Source: Gemmatimonadota bacterium (GTDB taxonomy: Bacteria > Gemmatimonadota > Gemmatimonadetes > Gemmatimonadales > Gemmatimonadaceae). From it: a stretch of 12,710 nucleotides of DNA. Of the stretch, positions 1-7,853 are shown piece by piece; position 1 is the first letter of the stretch, and each line of letters begins with the position of its first letter. The notes below the pieces were generated by a model that had not been told where the DNA came from, did not search any database, and saw nothing but the letters and a program-made list of their open reading frames with translations. The stretch spans positions 1-12,710 of the forward strand of contig QHUV01000062.1 in NCBI GenBank assembly GCA_003222065.1, written 5' to 3'. The translations under genes and the position numbers were made by a program.

Positions 1-1
1 C

Positions 2-397
2 TATCAGGCGCTCTCGCGCGCCGTGCGCTGGCCGACGTGTTTCGACGCGTACGCGAAGCAGGCGGCCGCTGGCGATCAGAGCGGCTGGACGGCCCGCGAG
101 CGGGCCACCTGCAACTCGTCGCAGGTCCGCCAGGACGAATTCATCTTCAAGGCGGATTTCGCGAAGTTGCGCGACGTCACGCTCCGTGCCCCCGTGCCGC
201 AGCGTCTCATGCCCGGAACGCATAACGGGAGCATCTCGGTCTCGGTGCAGAACTGGTTCACCTGGAGGAACAAGGAGTTCCGGCTGTTCGATCCAGAGAT
301 GGCGGGGAACGACGGCTTCAACGCCACCGTTCGCTACATCTCCGAGCAGATCCCGGCGCCGGCCACGGTCGTGGCGCGGCTGCAGATCCAATTCTGA
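2..397 (+). CDS. SusC/RagA-family TonB-dependent outer-membrane receptor, C-terminal end (partial)
   Basis: The reading frame is open to the left edge (first full codon at 2) and ends at TGA 395-397, so only about 131 C-terminal residues are present. The segment has the alternating polar/aromatic pattern of the last beta-strands of a SusC-type barrel: FIFKADFAKLRDVTLRAPVP, then VQNWFTWRNKEFRLFDPEM, then a terminal strand ending ARLQIQF with the C-terminal phenylalanine typical of outer-membrane barrels. Two cysteines near the left edge (in PTCFDAY and RATCNSS) lie in what should be an extracellular loop and could pair. SusC proteins form the TonB-driven channel that a SusD lipoprotein caps, and a SusD gene follows 29 bp downstream. 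The substrate cannot be read from this fragment. An internal GTG at 23 is not the real start. Confidence 0.85.
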   Translation, partial: YQALSRAVRWPTCFDAYAKQAAAGDQSGWTARERATCNSSQVRQDEFIFKADFAKLRDVTLRAPVPQRLMPGTHNGSISVSVQNWFTWRNKEFRLFDPEMAGNDGFNATVRYISEQIPAPATVVARLQIQF

Positions 398-426
398 TCG
401 AACACTTGGCCTGGAGCATCTTCGAT

Positions 427-1715
427 ATGCGTTCACTCATTCGCTCGATCTTCGGTGCGGGGTTGGTCGCCGGTCTCGCCGTGCTCGGCGCCTGCGATTT
501 CAAAGTACCAACCCCGGTCCCGTTCCCTCGGAATTCCTCGACACCCGGGCGACCGCCGCCGGCATCGTGAATGGCGCCGGGCGCGATCTGTCGGACGCGC
601 TCAACTGGACCGCCTACACGGGCGGCGCCATTTCGCGCGAGATCTTTCCCGCCGGCTCGACGGGCAGCTTCGGCATCTCCGCCCAACAGCAAGTGGGCAA
701 GCTGCTCGACGATGACACGAACAACTACTGGCAGCTCGGGCAGCGCAGCCGCTTCGAGGCAGAAGATGGCGCCAACCACCTCAAGACGAGCCTCGGCGCC
801 AACTTCGCCAAGGACACCCTCGCCGCGAAAATCCTGATCTGGGCCGGGTATGCCAATCGCCTGCTCGGCGAGAACATGTGCGACGCCGTGATCAATGGCG
901 GCGCCAAGCAGCCCTACACCGTGTATCTCACGCGTGCCGACTCCGAGTTCACCGACGCGCTCGCGATCGCGACAGCCGCGAACGTGTCAAAGTTCATTAA
1001 CGTGGCGCACGCGGCACGCGCCGCCGTCCGCCTCGACCTCGGCAAGGTGCCCGAAGCACTGGCCGATGCCAACACGATTGCCGACAACTTCGTCTACGCG
1101 ATGCCCTACTTCACGATCGATCAGGATCAGTACAATCGGATCTTCTGGGCGACCGCAAATCAGCCGTACCGTGCGCACACGGTCTGGAACACGGTCTACG
1201 ATCAGTACTACACCGATACGAAAGACCCACGCGTGCCCTGGGCGACCGACCCCAATCAGTCGGTCGGCGATGCCGCCGTGCTCAGCCTGGGCCGTGTAAC
1301 GTGGCACAAGGAGATGAAATTCGCCAAGCAGGACGCGGCGATCAATCTCTCCACCGGCTGGGAAATGCGGCTCATCGAGGCGGAGGCCGCGTTAGGCGCG
1401 AATGATTTGACTACCGCAATGACGCTGATCAACAAGCATCGCGTCGCGCTCGGGCTGCAGCCGTGGACGGCGTCGACGATCGCCGACGGATGGACGGCGC
1501 TTCGCCGCGAACGCGGGATCGAGCTCTGGCTGGAAGGACGGCGCCTGAACGATCTGCGCCGCTGGAAAGCCAGCAACGCACCCGGCACGATCTCGCCCCT
1601 CGAGCAGCCCGGAACCGGCACAAATGGCGCGCCGTCGTATCTGACGCAGCAGGATCTCTGCTTTCCGATACCAACCTCCGAGAAGCAGAACAATCCGAAT
1701 CTGGCGGGCACGTAG
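427..1715 (+). CDS. SusD/RagB-family nutrient-binding outer-membrane lipoprotein, interrupted by a frameshift near 505-510
   Basis: ATG at 427 opens a lipoprotein signal (MRSLIRSIFG, hydrophobic core, lipobox VLGAC with Cys23 at 493), but this frame fails to continue after CDFKV. The SusD body (TNPGPVPSEFLDTRATAAG onward) lies in the other frame from about 507. Restoring one base near 506-508 gives CDFKVTNPGPV, a normal SusD N-terminus, and a 429-residue protein. SusD hallmarks follow: the helical repeats, RRERGIELWLEGRRLNDLRRW at corrected residues about 360-380, and FPIPTSEKQNNPNL near the C-terminus. It should sit on the outer leaflet and lid the upstream SusC channel. A possible GGAG ribosome site lies at 413-416. 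The frame break is either a real mutation or a sequencing or assembly error. The body frame also reads upstream to 186 over the SusC end, which is a shadow. If the break is real, the only in-frame starts (for example GTG 567) lack a signal peptide. Confidence 0.85.
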
Positions 1716-1749
1716 CGTCCTTTCGATCCGCCGACCCGCCGCCGAATCG

Positions 1750-3321
1750 ATGCGCATTCCTATTCGATTATCCTGGGCACTCCTCGCGGTAGCCATCACG
1801 GCTGCCTCGCACGCGCCCCGCGAAGACGTGGACCTCCTTCTTCGTGGTGGCACCGTCATCGACGGAAGCGGCGCGGCGCCGCGCGTTGCCGACGTCGCGA
1901 TTCGCGGCGATCGGATCGTCTTCATCGGCGATGCCGGCAACGCGAACCTGACGCCGAAGCGCGTCATCGACGTGCGTGGACTGATCGTCGCGCCCGGATT
2001 CATCGATCCGCACACGCACACGCAAGGTGATTTGAGCAGCGGCGATCCACGGCAGCGCGCGAATCTCCCGTATCTGATGCAGGGCGTGACGACGGTCATC
2101 ACGAACAACGATGGCGGTGGAACCATCGAGATCGGCAAGACGCTCGATGCCTGGACCAAGAACGGGATCGGGACGAACGCCGCGCTCTATGTCCCGCAAG
2201 GCTCCGTCCGCGGTGCCCTGCTCGGGATGTCCGACCGCACGCCGACCGCTGCCGAGCTCGACTCGATGCGCGCGCTCGTTAGGCGCGGCATGGACGAGGG
2301 TGCCATCGGCATGTCGACGGGACTCTACTACGCTCCTGGCAGCTACTCCCCCACGGACGAGGTGATCGAGCTCGCGAAGGTCGCGGCGCGTTACGGCGGC
2401 ATCTACGACACGCATTTACGAGACGAGAGTTCCTATACAATAGGCCTCGTCGGTGCCGTGAACGAGGCGATCCGCATCGGACGCGAAGCAAAGATCCCGA
2501 TCCACATCTCGCATATCAAAGCGCTCGGCGTCGATGTGTGGGGGCAGAGCGATACCGTCATCGCCCTCATCAGGAAAGCGCGCGCCGAGGGGATCGACGT
2601 GACCGCCGGTCAATATCCGTACAGCGCGTCCGGAACCAGTGTCGGCGCGTCGCTGCTGCCGCGCTGGGCGGAGGTCGGTGGCCGCGACTCGCTGCGCGCG
2701 CGGATCGCTGACCCGGCCACGCGCGCCCGCCTGACGAAGGAGATGGAGAACAATCTTCGTCGCCGCGGCGGCGCGTCGTCGCTGCTCATCTCGTCCACCC
2801 GCGATACGAGCATCCTCGGCCGTACCCTGGAAGAAATCGCCGCGAAGCGTCACGAATCGCCGATCGACGCCGCGCTGCAGATCGTGCAGCAAGGCGACGC
2901 GTCTGTCGCCTCGTTCAACATGAACGAGAAGGACATCGCGAAGTTCATGGTACAGGACTTCATCATGACCGATTCCGATGGCTCTGCCGGCCACCCCCGC
3001 AAATACGGCACCTTCCCGAGAATAATTCGCGAGTACGTGCTCAACGAGCACCTCCTGACGCTTCCACAGGCCGTGCATCGATCGAGCGGTCTGACGGCGG
3101 CGACGCTGCGGCTCAACGAGCGCGGCATTCTGAAAGTCGGCAACGTCGCTGACGTCATCGCCTTCGACACGGCGACCATCGCCGATCGCTCGACTTATCG
3201 CGAGCCGACCCTGCTCGCCACCGGCATGCGGTACGTGCTCGTGAATGGCACGATGACGATCGATCAGGGGAAGTACACGGGAGCATTGGCGGGCAAGGCG
3301 CTGCGTCGGGTGACGCGGTAA
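1750..3321 (+). CDS. Exported N-acyl-D-amino-acid deacylase (D-aminoacylase family, amidohydrolase superfamily)
   Basis: This 523-residue protein has the full layout of the D-aminoacylase branch of the amidohydrolase superfamily, which hydrolyses N-acyl-D-amino acids with metal help. An N-terminal signal peptide (about residues 1-22, ending SHA) suggests periplasmic location. The beta-domain motif DLLLRGGTVIDGSG is at 28-41. Metal-site residues appear in order: H88 and H90 in DPHTH, H222 in DTHLRDES, H255 in IHISHIKALG, and D408 in MTDSDG, followed by GHPRKYGTFPRIIRE. The family's bridging Cys, expected in the QGVTTV segment (111-116), is replaced by TNNDGGG. The C-terminal KVGNVADVIAFD closes the beta-domain. 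It starts 34 bp after the susD stop without an obvious ribosome site. Adjacency to SusC/SusD suggests it processes an imported or cell-wall-derived acylated D-amino acid, but substrate specificity is not determined by the sequence. Confidence 0.88.
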   Translation: MRIPIRLSWALLAVAITAASHAPREDVDLLLRGGTVIDGSGAAPRVADVAIRGDRIVFIGDAGNANLTPKRVIDVRGLIVAPGFIDPHTHTQGDLSSGDPRQRANLPYLMQGVTTVITNNDGGGTIEIGKTLDAWTKNGIGTNAALYVPQGSVRGALLGMSDRTPTAAELDSMRALVRRGMDEGAIGMSTGLYYAPGSYSPTDEVIELAKVAARYGGIYDTHLRDESSYTIGLVGAVNEAIRIGREAKIPIHISHIKALGVDVWGQSDTVIALIRKARAEGIDVTAGQYPYSASGTSVGASLLPRWAEVGGRDSLRARIADPATRARLTKEMENNLRRRGGASSLLISSTRDTSILGRTLEEIAAKRHESPIDAALQIVQQGDASVASFNMNEKDIAKFMVQDFIMTDSDGSAGHPRKYGTFPRIIREYVLNEHLLTLPQAVHRSSGLTAATLRLNERGILKVGNVADVIAFDTATIADRSTYREPTLLATGMRYVLVNGTMTIDQGKYTGALAGKALRRVTR

Positions 3322-3383
3322 CGACATCGCCGAGGGCACGCGCGAGGCGTTACCCTTAAGACATCACCTCGTCGCTCGACAGC

Positions 3384-4229
3384 ATGTTCTCATTTCTGAC
3401 CCCGTGGGTGAAGCGGCTCATCGCGGCGAACGTCATCATGTTCGTCGTGAGCACCTATTTCATACCGCAACTGAACGGGCTCCTCGCGTTCTACCCTCAT
3501 TGGGCGTTCATCCGCGCGATGCCATGGACGTTCGTGACGTACATGTTCGCGCACGCGAGCTGGAGCCACCTCATCTTCAACATGATCTCGCTCGGGTTCT
3601 TCGGGCCGCGGGTCGAGGACCAGATGGGTGGCCGCCGGTTCATCACGATGTACTTCATCGCTGGGCTTGGCGGGGCGTTCCTCTCGCTCGCTCTGCAGAG
3701 CGTCGCGCCGTATCCGATCGTCGGTGCATCGGGCGCGATCTTCGGCGTCGAGCTCGTCTACGCGACGCTGTGGCCCCATGATCGGATCTACATTTGGGGG
3801 GCGCTGCCTGTCGAAGCGCGCTGGCTCGTCATCGGACAGACCGTGTATTCCATCTTCGGCGGATTCGGCGGCTTGGGGAGCCTTGGCGGCGGTGTCGCCC
3901 ACTTCGCCCACCTCGGCGGATATGTCGGCGCGTTTCTCTACCTGCGTTGGATCGACTTTCGGTCGCCATTGAGCAGCTATCGGCGAAAACTGGACACGGC
4001 CACGTTCGGCAAGCGCGGTTGGGGCCTGAGCAGCGGGAACGAGGAGATCGCGCGCTGGGAGGCGATCCCACGCGTCGGTCTGCATCCGATGAACGTCGAG
4101 GAGCTCGACCGCGTGATCGGCAAGGCGAAGCGCGACGGCGTGCGCAGCCTAACGCCTGACGAGCGCGCGTTCTTGCATCGGATGTCGCTTCGCGACTTGC
4201 CGGCCGACGTCAAACCGCCAGTCCAATGA
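3384..4229 (+). CDS. Rhomboid-family intramembrane serine protease
   Basis: The 281-residue protein has about six membrane segments in its first 190 residues and the catalytic features of rhomboids, which cleave substrate helices inside the membrane. The nucleophile Ser116 lies in GASG (114-117), the partner His176 in AHLGG, and the oxyanion residues H62 and N66 in SHLIFNM. A glycine-rich loop (159-170) precedes the last catalytic helix. The C-terminal tail (about 200-281) is soluble and contains NVEELDRVIGKAKRDG followed by SLTPDERAFLHRMS, the short helical domain common at the end of bacterial rhomboids. ATG 3384 leaves 62 bp after the deacylase gene. The stop overlaps the next start (ATGA at 4226-4229), so the downstream amidohydrolase is probably translationally coupled. 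The substrate is unknown. Confidence 0.93.
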   Translation: MFSFLTPWVKRLIAANVIMFVVSTYFIPQLNGLLAFYPHWAFIRAMPWTFVTYMFAHASWSHLIFNMISLGFFGPRVEDQMGGRRFITMYFIAGLGGAFLSLALQSVAPYPIVGASGAIFGVELVYATLWPHDRIYIWGALPVEARWLVIGQTVYSIFGGFGGLGSLGGGVAHFAHLGGYVGAFLYLRWIDFRSPLSSYRRKLDTATFGKRGWGLSSGNEEIARWEAIPRVGLHPMNVEELDRVIGKAKRDGVRSLTPDERAFLHRMSLRDLPADVKPPVQ

Positions 4230-5554
4230 ATCGGCGACGGTTCGGCGCCACGGTGGCCGGCGGCCTGCTCTCGTCGCGCTTGGCTAGTCATCCGTTAGGG
4301 AGAGCCGCACGGCTTCTCGCCGCGCCGCCGCGCGTCGACGGTGCAAGGCTCAATCGTCACCTCGTGGAGCTCTCGCGCTTCGGTGCGAATCCGCAGGGCG
4401 GCGTCACGCGCCTGGCATACAGTGACGCCGATCGTCAGGCGCGTGAGTATGTGCTCGGGCTGATGCGTGACGCGAAGCTCACGCCCTCGATCGACGCCGC
4501 CGGCAACATCATCGCCGCCCGCGCCGGGCGCGACCCGGCGCGCAAGCCGATTTTGTTCGGCTCACACATCGACTCCGTGCCGGAGGGGGGCAATTACGAC
4601 GGTGACGTTGGCTCGATGGCGGCGATCGAGGTTGCCCAGACGTTAGGCGAGCAGGCAATTACCACGCGCCACCCGCTTCATATCACCATCTGGCAAAACG
4701 AAGAGGGTGGACTGTATGGCAGCCGCGCCGTGAGTGGGCAGCTCACCGCGGACGAGCTGCAGAACGTGAGTCGCAGCGGAAAGACCGTCGGCGACGGCAT
4801 CACGTTTCTCGGCGGTGATCCGCAGCGTCTCGCGCAAGCGCGGCGCGTCAAGGGCGATATCGCCGGCTACCTCGAGCTGCACATCGAGCAGGGTGGCACG
4901 CTCGAGCGGGATCACGTCGACATCGGCATCGTCGAGGGGATCGTCGGTATCAAGCAATGGGAAGTGACGGTGACCGGCTTTGCCAACCATGCTGGCACGA
5001 CCCCCATGGATCAACGTCACGATGCCCTCCTCGCGGCGGCACGATTCGTCGAGGCGGTGAATCGCGTGGTGATGAGCGTGCCGGGCCGTCAGGTCGGCAC
5101 GGTGGGTCGCATCCAGGCCTTTCCTGGCGCGCCTAACGTGATTCCCGGTCAGGTCGTCTGCACCTTGGAGCTGCGCGACCTCGACGCGAGCAAGGTCGAC
5201 TCGCTGTATAACCGCATCGCCGCCGAAGCGACACAGATCGGAACCGAGAACGGTACCGCGTTCGCCTTCCGCATGTTGCACGAGAATGTGCCGGCGCCGA
5301 GTGATCCACGCGTGCGCTCCCTTATCGCCGACGCGGCTCGCGAGCTCGGCCTAACGACAAAAGTGATGCCGAGCGGTGCCGGCCACGATGCCCAGGCGTT
5401 GGCGACCCTGGGGCCGATGGGGATGATCTTCGTCCCGAGCATCGGCGGCATCAGTCACTCGCCGAAGGAGTTCTCGCAACCTAACGATATCGTCAATGGC
5501 GCGAACGTGCTCCTTGCGACGCTGCTTCGTCTCGACGATGCCGCGTGGAGCTAA
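4226..5554 (+). CDS. M20-family Zn-dependent amidohydrolase (N-carbamoyl-L-amino-acid hydrolase / allantoate amidohydrolase type)
   Basis: This 442-residue enzyme belongs to the hydantoinase/carbamoylase group of M20 metallohydrolases, which cleave N-carbamoyl amino acids, allantoate or ureidoglycolate-like compounds. Metal ligands appear in the usual order: H114 and D116 in GSHIDSVPEGG, D125 in GNYDGDVG, E159/E160 in WQNEEGG, H219 in LELHIEQGG, and H411 in GGISHSPKE. The dimerisation/substrate region includes NHAGTTPMDQRHDAL (254-268), and SGAGHDAQ is at 383-390. The N-terminus (MNRRRFGATVAGGLL) resembles a twin-arginine leader, so the enzyme may be exported folded. That would be unusual for cytosolic purine or pyrimidine catabolism and fits a scavenging role. 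It overlaps the rhomboid gene by four bases. Which substrate it prefers cannot be decided from motifs. Confidence 0.9.
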   Translation: MNRRRFGATVAGGLLSSRLASHPLGRAARLLAAPPRVDGARLNRHLVELSRFGANPQGGVTRLAYSDADRQAREYVLGLMRDAKLTPSIDAAGNIIAARAGRDPARKPILFGSHIDSVPEGGNYDGDVGSMAAIEVAQTLGEQAITTRHPLHITIWQNEEGGLYGSRAVSGQLTADELQNVSRSGKTVGDGITFLGGDPQRLAQARRVKGDIAGYLELHIEQGGTLERDHVDIGIVEGIVGIKQWEVTVTGFANHAGTTPMDQRHDALLAAARFVEAVNRVVMSVPGRQVGTVGRIQAFPGAPNVIPGQVVCTLELRDLDASKVDSLYNRIAAEATQIGTENGTAFAFRMLHENVPAPSDPRVRSLIADAARELGLTTKVMPSGAGHDAQALATLGPMGMIFVPSIGGISHSPKEFSQPNDIVNGANVLLATLLRLDDAAWS

Positions 5555-6969
5555 GACAGCAGCGAGTATAAATCCTCGCGCGTCATCGGCAGCTCCACCC
5601 GTCCGTCCCGATGCGGCTTGGCGAGCAGCGACTGGATAATGCCGATCCGCCCGCTGCGGAAACCATGGGCTGACGCCGACATGTAGAGCCGCCAGACGCG
5701 GTAGGTTGCCTCGCCAACGAGCGCCGCGGCCTCTCGCCGACGTGCCTCGAGACGCTGAATCCAATGGCAAAGGGTGAGGACGTAGTGCTCGCGCAGGCTC
5801 TCGACGTCGCGCAGCTCGAAGCCGCTCCGCTCGGCGCTCGCGACGACCGCCGCCGAGGGCACGAGCTCGCCGTCGGGAAAGACATAGCGATCGATGAACC
5901 GGCCGCGTTGCCACACGCGCGCCGCGACGCGGGAGCCTAACGACTCTGGCCGCGAGGCGTCCACGCTCACGATGCCGTGATTCAGGAACAATCCTCCCGG
6001 CCGCAGCGCCGCGAACGCCGCCGCGAAATACTCGTTGAGGCGCTTGAGGCCGACGTGCTCGACCATGCCGACACTAGCGATCTTGTCGAACGCCGGCTCA
6101 CTCGCGAGCTGCCGATAATCGCGGATCTCCACTCGGCAGCGATCGGAGAGTCCCGCTGCCGCCACGCGCTCGCGGGCGAGCTCAGCCTGAGCCTCGCTCA
6201 GCGTAATCCCCAGTGCCATCGCGCCGTAGCGCTTCGCGGCGTGGATGATGAGACCTCCCCAGCCGCAGCCGATGTCGAGCAACCGATCACCGGGCGCGAG
6301 CCGAAGCTTTCGGCAAATCAGATCGAGCTTGGATTCCTGTGCCTTGTCGAGATCGTCGTCACCGTGCGCGAAGTATCCGCACGAATACACCATTCGCGCG
6401 TCCAGCCAGAGCGCGTAAAAGGCGTTTCCGACATTGTAGTGAAAGCGCACGGCTTCCCGATCCCGGCGCCTGGTGTGTCGACGGCCCGACAGCTGCGGCG
6501 ACGCAGGCGTCTCTGTCGCGGGGTTCGGCGCTCTCCGTTCCGATTCACGAGGCAGCGCAAGAACGTGACGCGCCAGCCTCAACAGCGCGAGCGGCGAACG
6601 GAGTCGTGACGCTGCAACGTCACCCAGTTCGCTCGCGCCTTCGATATCGCCTTCAATATCCACGTCGCCAAAGATGTAGCTCTCGGTGAGCGACAGCTCC
6701 GAGGGCGGCAGCAGCATGCGGCGTAAGGCACCCGGCGAGTCGAGGACGAGCGTAAACCGCGGCCGTTCGGCCGGCTCGTCGATGGTGCCCTCCCAATAGC
6801 GCACGGCGAACCGGCGCGACGCGATCGGCCCGAACACATCCTCGAGGACGACGCGTGATGCAGTGAGCGCATCCGCGTCTTTTCGCGGCGGCGAACTGTC
6901 CGAGTACGACTGCTGCGTACTTACGGTCTGCTCCGATTGCACCGTCAGCCTCTCGATCGATGGAGCCAA
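5551..6969 (-). CDS. cfa: Cyclopropane-fatty-acyl-phospholipid synthase-like SAM methyltransferase
   Basis: The 472-residue protein matches the cyclopropane fatty acid synthase family, which transfers a methylene from S-adenosylmethionine to unsaturated acyl chains in membrane phospholipids. An N-terminal lipid-binding-like domain (about 45-120, including SLTESYIFGDVDIEGD) precedes the methyltransferase. Family hallmarks are VRFHYNVGNAFYALWLD (174-190), YSCGYF with Cys197, the SAM loop LLDIGCGWGGL (230-240), MVEHVG (302-307), FIDRYVFPDGELVPS and HYVLTLCHWIQRLEARR. The second conserved Cys of the E. coli enzyme, near the C-terminus, appears to be Ser/Ala here (MSASAHGFRSG). The start is uncertain: TTG at 6969 gives the longest form, and GTG at 6942 (codon 10) is an alternative. 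The first 35 residues are Ser/Gln-rich and not conserved-looking. Its TAG stop (5551-5553) overlaps the TAA stop of the convergent M20 gene. Confidence 0.92.
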   Translation of the reverse strand: MAPSIERLTVQSEQTVSTQQSYSDSSPPRKDADALTASRVVLEDVFGPIASRRFAVRYWEGTIDEPAERPRFTLVLDSPGALRRMLLPPSELSLTESYIFGDVDIEGDIEGASELGDVAASRLRSPLALLRLARHVLALPRESERRAPNPATETPASPQLSGRRHTRRRDREAVRFHYNVGNAFYALWLDARMVYSCGYFAHGDDDLDKAQESKLDLICRKLRLAPGDRLLDIGCGWGGLIIHAAKRYGAMALGITLSEAQAELARERVAAAGLSDRCRVEIRDYRQLASEPAFDKIASVGMVEHVGLKRLNEYFAAAFAALRPGGLFLNHGIVSVDASRPESLGSRVAARVWQRGRFIDRYVFPDGELVPSAAVVASAERSGFELRDVESLREHYVLTLCHWIQRLEARRREAAALVGEATYRVWRLYMSASAHGFRSGRIGIIQSLLAKPHRDGRVELPMTREDLYSLLS

Positions 6970-6983
6970 AGCCTGTATCCGAG

Positions 6984-6989
6984 AGTATA
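6984..6989 (-). promoter_or_regulatory. Possible -10 element upstream of the cfa-like gene
   Basis: On the minus strand the hexamer TATACT lies 14 bp before the TTG start and 41 bp before the alternative GTG start of the CFA-type gene, inside the divergent 6970-7123 gap. No good -35 match is seen at 16-18 bp spacing (only TTTCGT-like). If real, its transcription start would give the GTG start a normal leader and the TTG start an almost leaderless one. This is a weak, composition-limited call. Confidence 0.22.
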
Positions 6990-7123
6990 CCCTTGGACGG
7001 AAGCGACGAAAGTGGCGATCGTGGATCAGCGCGTGACCTAAGGTGGGTCTCTACCGTCGAGTTGTTGGCGAACGGCCGATGCCTCGCGTCCGAAGGTCGC
7101 CCCCATCTATCTCCCTGATTCTC

Positions 7124-7837
7124 ATGCGTTTGACCAGCAGAAATACCAGAGCCGCCGTGCCGATCGCGCTGGTTGTCTCCCTCGTCCTGCAGCAAGGATG
7201 CGCGAGCAGCAGCTCTATGGTCATGCAACAAGGCGGCGCGCGCGGTTCCACCGGTGTCCGCACGGGAGGGAATTACGTCGCGCTGGAGCGCGGGGTCATT
7301 GACGAGTTGAATCGCGCGCGGACCGATCCGTCTGGGTACGCCACCGAGATCGAGCGCGACCTACAGTATTACCAGGGCGACCTCTTCCGCCGGCCCGGCG
7401 ACGAAAGCTTCCTGCAGACCCATGAAGGCGCCGCTGCGGCGCGCGAAGCGATCCGGGTGCTGCGTCAAACGAAGCCCCTACCGGCCCTGCGCGTGTCTCC
7501 CGGAATAGCATTGGCGACGCGAGACCACGTGAACGATCAGGCGCCGCGCGGCCTCATGAACCACAAGGGCACCGACGGCAGCATGGCGTGGGACCGCGTG
7601 AGCCGATATGGCGAATGGAAGTCCAAGATCTCAGAGAACATGACTTTCGGCGCGGCCACCGCGCACGATGTCGTCTCCGAACTGCTCATCGACGACGGCA
7701 TCACTGACCGCGGTCATCGAAAGAACATCCTCGATGCGCAGGTAAAGCTCGTCGGCGCCTCGTGCGGCCCGCACAAGTCATTTCGCGTGATGTGCGATAT
7801 CGTGCACGCCGGCGGCTTTGTGGAGCACGATAAGTAG
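7124..7837 (+). CDS. CAP-domain (SCP/PR-1-like) putative lipoprotein
   Basis: The frame is open from GTG 7043, but ATG 7124 is preferred because it begins directly with a signal sequence: MRLTSRNTRAAVPIALVVSL, then VLQQGC with Cys26 as a probable, though not canonical, lipidation site. The 237-residue product carries a CAP domain from about 55 to 232: VIDELNRARTDPSGYA, a long helical insert, NHKGTDGS (H147), ISENMTFG (E171), and RGHRKNILD (H198), followed by a core strand MCDIVHAGG. These are the conserved His/Glu positions of the CAP cavity. C214 and C224 could form a disulfide. CAP proteins are secreted or surface proteins with varied and often unknown activities. The gene is divergent from the CFA-type gene and convergent with a GH18 gene, sharing a palindrome at its stop. 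No ribosome site is evident. Confidence 0.85.
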   Translation: MRLTSRNTRAAVPIALVVSLVLQQGCASSSSMVMQQGGARGSTGVRTGGNYVALERGVIDELNRARTDPSGYATEIERDLQYYQGDLFRRPGDESFLQTHEGAAAAREAIRVLRQTKPLPALRVSPGIALATRDHVNDQAPRGLMNHKGTDGSMAWDRVSRYGEWKSKISENMTFGAATAHDVVSELLIDDGITDRGHRKNILDAQVKLVGASCGPHKSFRVMCDIVHAGGFVEHDK

Positions 7838-7853
7838 CACAAGTGTGCTACTT
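7832..7853. terminator. Perfect palindrome between convergent genes, possible bidirectional terminator
   Basis: AAGTAGCACA at 7832-7841 is exactly complementary to TGTGCTACTT at 7844-7853, with AG between them. As RNA this folds as about 9 bp with a four-base AAGT loop in either direction. It contains both stop codons: TAG 7835-7837 of the CAP gene and the complement TAG at 7848-7850 of the GH18 gene, at mirror positions. No long U-tract follows on either side, so intrinsic termination would be imperfect. Confidence 0.55.

Noticed and set aside
186..506. Upstream extension of the SusD body frame to a start at 186
   Set aside because: It overlaps the SusC end in another frame, encodes an Arg/Ser-rich non-conserved sequence and lacks a lipoprotein signal; the true N-terminus is the ATG at 427 in the other frame.
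2416..3339. Long minus-strand ORF opposite the deacylase gene
   Set aside because: It is the antisense shadow of a well-supported gene, with no recognisable family features.
7043..7123. Longer start (GTG 7043 or ATG 7079) for the CAP lipoprotein
   Set aside because: The added residues are Arg/Pro-rich and would bury the signal sequence; ATG 7124 starts directly at it.
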